The notes below the pieces were generated by a model. The model had not been told where the DNA came from. It saw only the letters and a list, made by a program, of their open reading frames with translations, and searched no databases. From NCBI GenBank assembly GCA_007244375.1, contig SCVW01000016.1, positions 124,001 through 188,000 on the forward strand: 64,000 nucleotides of DNA, read 5' to 3'. The first letter of the stretch is position 1. Every line of letters begins with the position of its first letter. Positions 37,563-45,314 of the stretch are shown here, piece after piece. The DNA is from Smithella sp. (lineage in GTDB: Bacteria; Desulfobacterota; Syntrophia; Syntrophales; Smithellaceae). The position numbers were made by a program, and so were the translations under genes.

Positions 37563-38570
37563 TTAATAATCTTTGCGGGCAAGAATTGTTTCGCATTCAG
37601 TTGCCAGATCATTGAGATGGTCAAGCCTACCTGCGTTATCAATCGCAATCAATAAATTTTCCAGACCGTTGGCGATATGTTTAAGAAAGGCGGGTTTGTG
37701 TTTTTTGAGTCCGAGAAAACCGTAGGCGCCGAGTGCCTGCAAAAGCCGCTGAACGGAGCCCATCCAGAAGTTTTGAACAAACTTATCACGGCTGTAAGCG
37801 GGATTCATAAGTTTATAGTAAAAATCCAGCAACTCGTTTATTTCTTCATCTTCAAAGGTAACGTATGGATCGCAAATCAGGGAACCGAGATCGTAAAAAA
37901 GGCAGCCCTCGCGCATGCCCTGAAAATCAATCAATACTGGTCTTTCGTTTTTAATCATAATGTTTTGCGACTGGAAATCACGGTGAATCAGACACGGTTC
38001 GATTTTTTGCAGATGTTCTGAAAGCGCATCCAGTTCTTTATTTAACTTTGAGGTATCCGATGATGAAAGTTTTATCTTGCATACTTCCCATGCAAGATTT
38101 TCCAGAAAATAATCATGCTCCCATTTGTACAGCCGGGGTCCGTAAGCTTCGGATAACTGCAAATCAGCGGGAATCGATTTCAGATCAACGGAATGCAGGC
38201 GGTAAATTTGCGTAAGCGCCTGGAAATAATAATCGCGCCTCTCTTCCCACGGTTCAAATCTCAACGACCACAAATCAACGTCTCCCAGATCTTCCATCAG
38301 AATAAAATGGCGTGAAACATCATGCGTATGAATCCTCGGCACCAGAATATTCAACGAGGCCATAAATTTGTTTATACCCAACCAGCAAGCATTCTCCGCT
38401 ACTTCATCGCCGTAATGCATGAAAATAAAACTGGTTTCATGCTGAAGGGAAACCCTGATAAAACTTCGGTCGGAGCCGCCCTTCTTTATCGGCACGAGTT
38501 CGAAATTTTTCGTACCCAAATGATCGCTTAAGAATTTTTGTATTTCTTTCTGCATAAGTTCCATTTTCAT
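37563..38570 (-). CDS. amgK: AmgK-like cell-wall amino-sugar kinase (aminoglycoside phosphotransferase fold)
   Basis: Resembles AmgK, which phosphorylates MurNAc/GlcNAc at the anomeric position in the UDP-MurNAc recycling pathway of pseudomonads and others. Kinase motifs: HRDFQSQN (H196, D198, N203) and the metal-binding IDFQG (D215), where AmgK proteins also have DFQ rather than DFG. An N-terminal GGSDRSFIRV resembles the ATP-loop of this family. Length 335 matches. Its neighbour is a MurU-like gene, the usual AmgK partner. An 85-bp palindromic repeat fills the gap between the two, so no clear ribosome binding site precedes ATG 38570. Confidence 0.8.
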   Translation of the reverse strand: MKMELMQKEIQKFLSDHLGTKNFELVPIKKGGSDRSFIRVSLQHETSFIFMHYGDEVAENACWLGINKFMASLNILVPRIHTHDVSRHFILMEDLGDVDLWSLRFEPWEERRDYYFQALTQIYRLHSVDLKSIPADLQLSEAYGPRLYKWEHDYFLENLAWEVCKIKLSSSDTSKLNKELDALSEHLQKIEPCLIHRDFQSQNIMIKNERPVLIDFQGMREGCLFYDLGSLICDPYVTFEDEEINELLDFYYKLMNPAYSRDKFVQNFWMGSVQRLLQALGAYGFLGLKKHKPAFLKHIANGLENLLIAIDNAGRLDHLNDLATECETILARKDY

Positions 38571-38574
38571 TTTT

Positions 38575-38659
38575 TGTCATCGCGAGTCCCGATTTATCGG
38601 GACGTGGCGATTTTAATAAAGCCAGAGATTGCTTCGTCGCTTCGCTTCTCGCAATGACA
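38575..38659. repeat. Palindromic repeat filling the murU-amgK gap
   Basis: Ends TGTCATCGCGAG and CTCGCAATGACA are reverse complements with one mismatch. Inside, GTCCCGATTTATCGGGAC forms a hairpin. It begins 4 bp from the amgK start and ends 1 bp from the murU stop, so it occupies the whole intergenic space. Same family as 21983-22099, 48838-48935 and 50555-50635. Confidence 0.8.
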
Positions 38660-38660
38660 A

Positions 38661-39386
38661 TCAAGCAATACCTGCCTTGTTCAACTTATTATATTCCTCC
38701 ACCGTGCCCACATCATACCACCTACCGTCGTCAATCACCACACCGCCGACGGAGCGCGGATTTTCTTCTATCATCTCGACCAGTGGCAAAACTATTGATT
38801 CGATTTTACCTGCTGTCAATCGCTTCAGGAAAGTTTTTTCCACAATGTAGATACCGGCAAAAAGGCATCTCTTTACACCTTTATTTTTCAGAATATGCCG
38901 CATATCGCAAACAAAACCTTCCTTATCAACATTAACATTGAGTAACGGTCCGGTTGAACGCAGTGCCAGCGTGACGGATGTTTTCAGTTCAAAATGCTTT
39001 CTAATAAGCAATTCAATCGGCATGTTGGTAAGGATGTCGCTGTTGTAAACAATGATGCGTTCGTCTTCGGCAATCAGGTCTTCAATGTTTTTAATGCCCC
39101 CTGCGGTATCCAGCAAAACCGGCTCATGGCGAAATGTGATCGGAATATCTTGCCAGTTATTGTCGGGAAAAAACTCGGCATATTTTTCCGCACAGTGATG
39201 CGTGTTGACAATAAATTGTTTAATGCCGACAGCACGCAAATGCCCCATCGCGTACGTGATAATCGGATATCCGCCGATCTTCAGAAGCGGCTTGGGCATG
39301 TCTTCCGTCAGCGGACGGAGCCTCGTCCCCAATCCCGCCCCTAAAATAAATGCTGTGTTGATGTTCTTCAGTAACATATCGACCAT
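38661..39386 (-). CDS. murU: MurU-like nucleotidyltransferase with rebuilt 5' end
   Basis: MurU transfers UMP to MurNAc-1-phosphate to give UDP-MurNAc, bypassing de novo synthesis. The nucleotidyltransferase signature is FILGAGLGTRLRPLTEDMPKP (residues 13-33), followed by GGYPIITYAM and YNSDIL. The 241-residue size fits. The first eight residues (MVDMLLKN) are encoded by the inserted AbiE cassette: ATG 39386 follows the toxin TGA directly. From INTAF onward the codons lie in a 60-bp segment that is duplicated at 41195-41254, where the original start (MNIKQINTAF) survives as a fragment. The enzyme looks intact but is now transcribed and translated behind the toxin gene. Confidence 0.8.
   Translation of the reverse strand: MVDMLLKNINTAFILGAGLGTRLRPLTEDMPKPLLKIGGYPIITYAMGHLRAVGIKQFIVNTHHCAEKYAEFFPDNNWQDIPITFRHEPVLLDTAGGIKNIEDLIAEDERIIVYNSDILTNMPIELLIRKHFELKTSVTLALRSTGPLLNVNVDKEGFVCDMRHILKNKGVKRCLFAGIYIVEKTFLKRLTAGKIESIVLPLVEMIEENPRSVGGVVIDDGRWYDVGTVEEYNKLNKAGIA
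39303..39362. repeat. 60-bp direct repeat, copy 1 (inside functional murU)
   Basis: Identical at 58 of 60 positions to 41195-41254. It spans murU codons for INTAF through RLRPLTE. The two adjacent mismatches change GCG to GTT (Ala to Val in the GxGxGTRL loop). Confidence 0.95.
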
Positions 39387-40313
39387 TCAAATATTTGTTC
39401 CATGTGACAAAGCTTTTTCCAATTTCTTCAAGGATGTGCTTCGTTTTATCTTATCCATACGCGAAATATTCATGAGTTTCCACTGAACAGCGGGAAGTAA
39501 ATTGACATTCCGCAAGCTGAGCAACTCCCATTCAGGATTGCCTTTCTTTACAGAAAGAATGAATCGCTTTTCTTTTTCCGTTAAACGTTTGTGTATTTCG
39601 CGAACAAGAGTATCTCTCGCTTTTTCCAATTCCTGTAATGGAACTTTAACAAAAGACATTCCATCAAATTCATTTTCAAAAATATTTTTTATATCCTGAT
39701 AGCGAGGTCTCAATAATTCCGCCATCGGCCTGTCATGACTTATCAGATGAACAATAAAAGATTTTTTAATTTTACTTGTTATCCCCTCATGATCCAGAAG
39801 CAGTTTGACATCGAAAAGATCGCGTGGATGCTGGCGGTCAAGAGCAGCGCAGATTTTACCGCCATAAATGTCGGCAAGATCCAGCACCTTTGATTCAGCA
39901 GCCAGTTGGAAGATTTCCTGAACCCGGGACGTTACAATCATCTTAACCGGTTCGTAAATCGTCCCTCTTAAAACCGGATTGGGCTCAATCTTCACGTTAC
40001 AGCCATCGGCTCGTACGGATATGCCAACAATGTTGTTACCCGCGCGTTTGGGTGTAACGATTGCCTTGGGAATAAGACGTTCGATATCGTTGCCGATATT
40101 ATCAAGTGTCGAATGGATAGACGCAAGTGCAGTTTCTCTTTCGTCAATAGGAACATATGTCAAATCGATATCAACGGATAGTCTCGGCATATTCCGGATG
40201 AAAAAATTAATCGCCGTGCCGCCTTTGAGAGCGAATACCGGATAACGCTCAATAATCGGCAGAATTCTGAGCAGTAGTTTTGCCTGACGATAATAGACAG
40301 AATCTTTCATCAT
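39387..40313 (-). CDS. AbiEii/AbiGii-type nucleotidyltransferase toxin
   Basis: A type IV-like toxin of the AbiE abortive-infection family, a nucleotidyltransferase with a DNA-polymerase-beta-like fold that blocks growth when unopposed. Motif I is ALKGGTAINFF (GG at 31-32), the metal-binding acids are in LSVDIDLTYVP (D48, D50), and a later conserved block is GGKICAALDRQHPRDLFDVK (~151-170). Length is 308 residues. Its start overlaps the antitoxin stop by 4 bp (40310-40313), which implies coupled translation. Its TGA stop is immediately followed by the murU ATG, tying the toxin to a host housekeeping gene. Confidence 0.9.
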   Translation of the reverse strand: MMKDSVYYRQAKLLLRILPIIERYPVFALKGGTAINFFIRNMPRLSVDIDLTYVPIDERETALASIHSTLDNIGNDIERLIPKAIVTPKRAGNNIVGISVRADGCNVKIEPNPVLRGTIYEPVKMIVTSRVQEIFQLAAESKVLDLADIYGGKICAALDRQHPRDLFDVKLLLDHEGITSKIKKSFIVHLISHDRPMAELLRPRYQDIKNIFENEFDGMSFVKVPLQELEKARDTLVREIHKRLTEKEKRFILSVKKGNPEWELLSLRNVNLLPAVQWKLMNISRMDKIKRSTSLKKLEKALSHGTNI

Positions 40314-41077
40314 GTATCTCTGCTGCGTGGCACGGTTATTCTGTATTGTGGATCAAGGCGACCGTCTTTTACAATAGTGCGATCTCCCTTGCCCAGGTTA
40401 ACTTTTTTGAGATTCAGCTTCGTCATAAAAGGTAATTTGGCCGCTTGTGCCATATACAAAAATAGCCTTTTAACTTTTATGGACGCGCAAACTTCCAATA
40501 ATTTCTGAACAAGTTCCGGACGAAGCGAAAGAAGCGATTCCATGATCCTCATGGCCTCATCAAAACCCTGTTTTAACGGAACATGGTAAAGCATTTCCAT
40601 AGCCGCACGTTCCGGCGATGATATTCGTGTAGAATACTTACCCCATGGGAAATCCACATAACCGATAGACAAATTATCGGGAAAAAGGCTGGTCATCTTA
40701 TAAGAAAAAGAAACGCCCCAGTTATATTTTCCAAACCACAGAGGTAACTTTTGTCCGGTAGGACCAAAAAGAAATACTTCACGTGTTTTTGATGCAGCAT
40801 AGTGACCATAACCCTGAAGCTCAAGCGCCGTTCTGCCGCCGCAATGTACAGGAAGTTTTAACTGACTCTGCATCGCGTAAAGAGCGCCCTGCCAATCAAC
40901 TTTATCGCCACGTAGAACATAAGCGCCTTCACCTATGGACTCAAGCCATCCGCTTTTCTTGTATCTCGCAAGTAGTTGTCCATCGATACCCTGACTATCG
41001 AGATAGCCGGAGGTCAAAACCAGGCCTTTAGGAAATTGCATTATTATCTGTAATTTTGTGCCTTTTTTTATACCCAT
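40310..41077 (-). CDS. AbiEi-family antitoxin / transcriptional regulator
   Basis: The cognate antitoxin of AbiE systems, which represses its own operon through an N-terminal winged helix. Visible: a winged-helix-like N terminus (GQLLARYKKSGWLESIGEGAYVLRG, ~35-58), the AbiEi core (CGGRTALELQGYGHYA, REVFLFGPTGQKLPLW), and SSPERAAMEMLYHVP. Length is 255 residues. No strong Shine-Dalgarno precedes ATG 41077; ATG 41041 (MQFPKGL) is an alternative start. A possible operator lies at 41141-41160. Confidence 0.85.
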   Translation of the reverse strand: MGIKKGTKLQIIMQFPKGLVLTSGYLDSQGIDGQLLARYKKSGWLESIGEGAYVLRGDKVDWQGALYAMQSQLKLPVHCGGRTALELQGYGHYAASKTREVFLFGPTGQKLPLWFGKYNWGVSFSYKMTSLFPDNLSIGYVDFPWGKYSTRISSPERAAMEMLYHVPLKQGFDEAMRIMESLLSLRPELVQKLLEVCASIKVKRLFLYMAQAAKLPFMTKLNLKKVNLGKGDRTIVKDGRLDPQYRITVPRSRDT

Positions 41078-41140
41078 GGTTTATATTATGGCATTTTTTT
41101 ACAGAGAAGTCAATTAGTTCTGTATAAATATTCCATATAA

Positions 41141-41160
41141 TATACTATAAGTATACTATA
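41141..41160. promoter_or_regulatory. Putative AbiEi operator
   Basis: TATACTATAAGTATACTATA contains two TATACTATA-like half-sites and an internal palindrome AGTATACT, 64 bp before the antitoxin start in a very AT-rich stretch. AbiEi proteins are known to autoregulate through repeats in their promoter. The assignment is inference. Confidence 0.4.
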
Positions 41161-41194
41161 TAGAATAAATTTACAGTATCTTAATTTATAATCT

Positions 41195-41269
41195 TTCCGT
41201 CAGCGGACGGAGCCTCGTCCCCAATCCAACCCCTAAAATAAATGCTGTGTTGATTTGTTTGATATTCAT
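41195..41269 (-). pseudogene. Orphaned original 5' end of murU
   Basis: On the minus strand ATG 41269 reads MNIKQINTAFILGVGLGTRL then RPLTE, clearly the start of a MurU-like nucleotidyltransferase, and then leaves homology at 41194. It ends at the AbiE cassette. Its 60-bp core (41195-41254) is direct-repeat copy 2. The fragment lies 174 bp downstream of ampG, where an intact murU would start. Confidence 0.9.
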
Positions 41270-41299
41270 AATCATTTATATCATGGAACATTATAATTT

Positions 41300-41425
41300 C
41301 AGCGTTTTATTTTTTCCTCCCTTGAGGGCCACGCTGCCTTTTAGAGCGGAGTAAATTAGAAACACTTTTATAACTCCCCCGCCCCAGACATACGCCTGGG
41401 TTCCCTACCAGGGGGGGGAAATTTA
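41300..41425. repeat. Hairpin-rich gap downstream of ampG
   Basis: Contains CCTCCCTTGAGGG, CCCAGACATACGCCTGGG and CTCCCCC paired with GGGGGGG across the segment. It could act as a terminator-like or repeat element. The CATACGCC loop core also occurs in other repeats of this window (about 22066 and 48912). Confidence 0.45.
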
Positions 41426-41443
41426 TTATGTGGCATTGCTGCC

Positions 41444-42757
41444 CTAGCCGCGTGGTTCTTTTTTAAGTTTTTTACCGTATTCCGGATCAATTTTCACCAG
41501 CGCCGCCACAATAAAGCCCGGAATGGTGGTAATCAAAATCCAGATGAAGAAATTTTTATAGCCGAGCATTTCCTGAATCCAGCCGCTGCCCATCGCCGGA
41601 ATCATCATGCCCAGCGCCATGATTCCCGTGCCGATCGCGTAAAAGACAGTTTTATAATTACCCTGCGAAACCATGATCATATACATGGTGTAGGCCGTAA
41701 AGCCGAAACCGTAGCCGAATTTTTCCACCGCCACAGCGGAACCGACCAGCCATAAATTATGAGGCTGATAATGTGACAGATACACAAAAATCAAATCCGG
41801 CAGGTGCATAATAAAAACCATTGGCCACAGCCAGTATTTCAAACCGTTTCTGTAAATCACATAGCCGCCCAGCAGGCCGCCCAGCATCAGCGCAATGACG
41901 CCGACCGTGCCGTAAATGATGCCGATATCCGCGGTGGTCAAACCCAACCCGCCTTTGCTGATTTCGTCGCGCAAGAAAGGAACAACCATTTTTGTCAGTT
42001 GCGCCTCGGCAAAGCGGTAAAGCAAAAAAAAGCTGATGATTACCAGAATATCCTTGCGCCGGAAAAACAGGGTAATAATGCGAAAGTATTCCGCAATAAA
42101 GTTTTTGGATTTATCCCACGGCGCGCTGATATCCTCGGCAGGCTTCGGCAGTGCAAATAAGTGATAAATAAAAAAAGTCAGAAAAACCGCCGCGACGCCG
42201 ATAAAAGACAGCGACCAGGCGCTCGCCGCTGGATAGCCGTACTTTTGCAGCATACCGGCCAGAAAAACCAGACCGCCTTCGGCGGCAATGGTGGCAATGC
42301 GGTAAAATAAAACGCGTACGCCGACAAACGCGGCCTGCTGCGGCGTGTCGAGTCCCAGCATATAAAAACCGTCTGCTGCGATATCGTGCGTGGCGGAGCT
42401 GAAGGCCATTATCCAGAAAACAGCCAGCGAGTAGCGCACAAAATCAGTCGTCGGCAACGTCAGGGCGACACCGGCAAGCGACGCGCCAATCGCCAGTTGC
42501 ATCGCCAGTATCCAGAAACGCTTGGTGTGGAAAATATCAACGAAAGGACTCCATAGCGGCTTGATGACCCAGGGAAGATAAAGCCAACTGGTGTAAAAAG
42601 CGATCTGCGTGTTGGAAAGCCCCATGTCTTTGTAAAGCACAACGCTGACGGTCATGGCGATGGTGTAGGGTATGCTTTCGGCAAGGTAAAGAGAAGGCAC
42701 CCATGTCCAGGGATTCCGGCTCTTATTATTTTTTTTTTCTATTTGTGTTTCGGACAT
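41444..42757 (-). CDS. ampG: AmpG-like muropeptide permease (MFS)
   Basis: A major-facilitator transporter resembling AmpG, which brings anhydro-muropeptides from the periplasm into the cytoplasm for recycling. Of its 437 residues most lie in ~12 membrane segments. AmpG-like features are the opening YLAESIPYTIAMTVSVVLYK, then FYTSWLYLPWVIKPLWSPFVD, where AmpG proteins have a similar LPxxxKxLWSPxxD, and the DIAADGF motif. Its place beside SpoIID-like, MurU-like and AmgK-like genes supports the assignment. Other AmpG-like MFS carriers exist, so substrate certainty is moderate. Confidence 0.75.
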   Translation of the reverse strand: MSETQIEKKNNKSRNPWTWVPSLYLAESIPYTIAMTVSVVLYKDMGLSNTQIAFYTSWLYLPWVIKPLWSPFVDIFHTKRFWILAMQLAIGASLAGVALTLPTTDFVRYSLAVFWIMAFSSATHDIAADGFYMLGLDTPQQAAFVGVRVLFYRIATIAAEGGLVFLAGMLQKYGYPAASAWSLSFIGVAAVFLTFFIYHLFALPKPAEDISAPWDKSKNFIAEYFRIITLFFRRKDILVIISFFLLYRFAEAQLTKMVVPFLRDEISKGGLGLTTADIGIIYGTVGVIALMLGGLLGGYVIYRNGLKYWLWPMVFIMHLPDLIFVYLSHYQPHNLWLVGSAVAVEKFGYGFGFTAYTMYMIMVSQGNYKTVFYAIGTGIMALGMMIPAMGSGWIQEMLGYKNFFIWILITTIPGFIVAALVKIDPEYGKKLKKEPRG

Positions 42758-42783
42758 AATTTAAAAACAATCCTTCAAGTTAT

Positions 42784-42905
42784 ATTACTGGATATCCGCC
42801 GCTGGCGGAAGTGTCCCGATGGATTATTGGGACGGAGGTGGATATTTTAATATAAAACTGTCGTGGCAAAATTACAAAGTAATCAATCCACCCCCCACCC
42901 CGCCA
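42784..42905. repeat. Hairpin-rich repeat between spoIID-like gene and ampG
   Basis: CCGCCGCTGGCGG and TCCCGATGGATTATTGGGA form hairpins. GGATATCCGCC pairs with GGTGGATATT across them. A further palindrome CCCGCCAGCGGGG is at about 42899-42911. It is a different design from the TGTCATT family. Confidence 0.5.
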
Positions 42906-42945
42906 GCGGGGGACAATTACTGGACATAAAAACCATATCAAATTA

Positions 42946-44265
42946 TTAATATAACTTTTTCAACTCAGCGCCGGTGAAGTAATGCGCCAGTATTTCTTCC
43001 GCCTTGAATCCTTTGAATGCCATCATGGCCGCTCCTATCTGACACAGACCAACGCCATGTCCCCAACCACCTCCGGTAAAAATAAAACGGCTTATTTCAC
43101 CATCCGCATTTATCTCTGACGAAACAACAAAAGCACTGCTCAAAAGATGATTTGGTGAAAGCCATCGCCGGATTTCCAGTTCCTTGCCGACAATCATAGT
43201 TCTTTTCGAACCTTCAATTTTCAGTCGTGAAATTCTGCCGGACGGGCCTCGTTGCAAAGGCTCGATATTTCGCAGAACACCGAAATCAATTCCTGATTTC
43301 TTTCTTATTACTTCTTCGAGTTTTGGTCGCTCGTAAATTTCCTGCCAGCGGTAAAAATCAGGCGTCTCCTGATCAAAAGCCGGCAAAACTTTTTCTATTA
43401 ATTCTTTATCACTCGTGTTGCAATAAGCGCCGGGATTCCCGGTTAGCCATCTTTTAGCATCGCTCTCCGAGCGAACGGGAGAATGAGTATCAATATCATC
43501 GCTCACATTACTCAAATAATCATACTTTTTATTTTCCCAGGCGGTTGAGAAAACGTCTGTCTGCCCGCCACAGCATTTGTAATATCGGGCGTCGCAGATT
43601 TCTTCATTATAAACCAAAAATTTTCCACGGGTTTGATTTATCGCCTTTCGAACATTTTCGGAAATAATTCTTGTTATCCCCTGATAACGCTGACAATGAT
43701 CGTCAGCGCAAACATCAAACCCCTCATGGTCATTGACATCCTGCCAGACAACGATTTCGTTTTCAGTTTTGATTTGTGTGGAAGACTGAACTGCTTTCTT
43801 TTTTGCCAGCATTGTCACAAGCCAACTGCGGGCTGTTATCGCCTGTACTTTTAAAAATTCCAGCGGAGCGGCGGCGGACATTTCCGAAGAGATAACACTT
43901 TCCAGATAATCCTCCAGAAGAATCTTATTAATAAGATTGAAAGCGGAATCGGATATTGCTGATATATGCAACTCACCGCGAAATGATTGTTCCTGAGTTC
44001 TCTGCCAGTGAAAATCAATGCCGATTTTCACATTGAACACAGTAAAAAAAGCTTCGCCGTCGGGCATCAGCAGAATTTCTTTTTGCCGGAATATTTCTTT
44101 GTCCACGGAATCCTTGAGTACAATCTTACCACTATCAGCGTAAACGGCAAAACAGCCTTCCAGCGTACGTTTATCCGGTAAAAAAAATCGGCCATTTAAA
44201 GTCAGTCGCGTCTCACTATAATTTTGCAGTAAGGCGACTTTAATTTCAGGCTCCTGATCAATCAT
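42946..44265 (-). CDS. SpoIID/LytB-family protein
   Basis: SpoIID-type enzymes cleave glycan strands stripped of peptides (lytic transglycosylase). The family core is visible: VISSEMSAAAPLEFLKVQAITARSWL (~130-155), where the catalytic Glu of SpoIID lies in SSEM, then TRGKFLVYN, YKCCGGQT, and the C-terminal GGGWGHGVGLCQIGAAMMA. I start at ATG 44265 (MIDQEPE); a TTG at 44301 is possible but equally poor in ribosome binding signal. No signal peptide is obvious, which is odd for a wall enzyme. It heads the minus-strand recycling cluster and is divergent from the MinD-like gene. Confidence 0.85.
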   Translation of the reverse strand: MIDQEPEIKVALLQNYSETRLTLNGRFFLPDKRTLEGCFAVYADSGKIVLKDSVDKEIFRQKEILLMPDGEAFFTVFNVKIGIDFHWQRTQEQSFRGELHISAISDSAFNLINKILLEDYLESVISSEMSAAAPLEFLKVQAITARSWLVTMLAKKKAVQSSTQIKTENEIVVWQDVNDHEGFDVCADDHCQRYQGITRIISENVRKAINQTRGKFLVYNEEICDARYYKCCGGQTDVFSTAWENKKYDYLSNVSDDIDTHSPVRSESDAKRWLTGNPGAYCNTSDKELIEKVLPAFDQETPDFYRWQEIYERPKLEEVIRKKSGIDFGVLRNIEPLQRGPSGRISRLKIEGSKRTMIVGKELEIRRWLSPNHLLSSAFVVSSEINADGEISRFIFTGGGWGHGVGLCQIGAAMMAFKGFKAEEILAHYFTGAELKKLY

Positions 44266-44371
44266 AGATGATTTTCTACGGGTAAAAGCTTTAGAAGTCA
44301 AGGAACTAAATACTTGAATATCATTGATTTATCATGTATGACTTTTTGAAATTCAAACAATTGGATGGTTT

Positions 44372-45292
44372 ATGGCGCATATCTGGCCAATTGGGGGAGG
44401 CAAAGGAGGATCAGGGAAGAGTTTCTTAGCCAGTTCTCTGGGACGGCTTTTGGCAAAAGCCGGCAAAAAAACTCTGCTGATTGACCTTGATCTGGGTGCG
44501 GCAAACCTGCATACAATGGTTGACGTTCCTTACCCGGACAAGTGTTTTTCTGATTTCGTTTCGAGAAAAATAAATTTATTAGAAGATACTGTCCTGGCAA
44601 CTCCCTTCCCCAACCTTTTTTTGATCAGCGGCGCTCACGACAGCCTGGATATTGCCAATCTTTCTTATGAAAAAAAAATAAAAACATTGAAATCCATAGT
44701 AAAACTCAAATACGAACATATTATTCTGGATCTTGGAGCGGGCACGGCCTTCAACACTCTTGATTTTTTCCTGGCTTCCGGAAACGGTATATTCGTCACC
44801 ACGCCGGAGCCGACTTCCATTGAAAATGTCTACCGGCTTATGCGCGCCATTTATCTGCGTCGCATTCGCCATTGTTTTACGACAGATGAATTTAGAACAC
44901 TGGAGAAGAAGGTGAAAGAACATTTGGGCGATGATTCTTTTAACAAACCGGAAAATATCGTTTCCGTTGTCCGCAAGGAATTCCCGGAAAAATTCGCACG
45001 GATCAGAAAAGATTTCAATTCTTTTCACTTTAAACTTATTCTCAACCAATTGCGCAAGCAGGATAATACAGAACTGGGTTCACAAATATGTAAAATCATC
45101 AAAAAGCATCTCGGACTGCATGTTGATTTTGCCGGCAACATCGCTTATGATGAACATGTTCACGATGCCATTTGTCAGAGAGTGTCGTTCCTGGATCGTT
45201 ATCCCCACACCCGTGCCGCCAATGATTTACGCGAATTAAACAGGAAGATGAGTAATTCCTTCGGCGAACAACTGATTCTTAACTATCTTTAA
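44372..45292 (+). CDS. MinD/FlhG-like ParA-family ATPase
   Basis: A deviant-Walker ATPase of the MinD/ParA group: IGGGKGGSGKSFLASSLG at residues 7-24 holds the signature lysine, TLLIDLDLGAANLHT matches the A' motif region, and HIILDLGAGTAFNTLDF the Walker B region. These proteins position cell structures such as flagella, septa or chemosensory clusters. It is 306 residues long. No flagellar genes are nearby. It is followed 22 bp later by a J-like/HTH gene, a pairing likely to be functional. The spoIID-like gene is divergent, 106 bp away. Confidence 0.88.
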   Translation: MAHIWPIGGGKGGSGKSFLASSLGRLLAKAGKKTLLIDLDLGAANLHTMVDVPYPDKCFSDFVSRKINLLEDTVLATPFPNLFLISGAHDSLDIANLSYEKKIKTLKSIVKLKYEHIILDLGAGTAFNTLDFFLASGNGIFVTTPEPTSIENVYRLMRAIYLRRIRHCFTTDEFRTLEKKVKEHLGDDSFNKPENIVSVVRKEFPEKFARIRKDFNSFHFKLILNQLRKQDNTELGSQICKIIKKHLGLHVDFAGNIAYDEHVHDAICQRVSFLDRYPHTRAANDLRELNRKMSNSFGEQLILNYL

Positions 45293-45314
45293 AATTTATA
45301 ATTTGAGGCAGTAA

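Larger units (their letters stand above)
39363..41194. mobile_element. AbiE toxin/antitoxin cassette inserted in murU
   Basis: A 1832-bp segment bounded on both sides by the 60-bp murU repeat and containing only an AbiEi-like/AbiEii-like pair and its promoter region. It carries no recombinase, so it may move by a recombinase acting in trans or by recombination between the repeats. The ancestral order ampG-murU is restored if the cassette and one repeat copy are removed. Confidence 0.8.
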
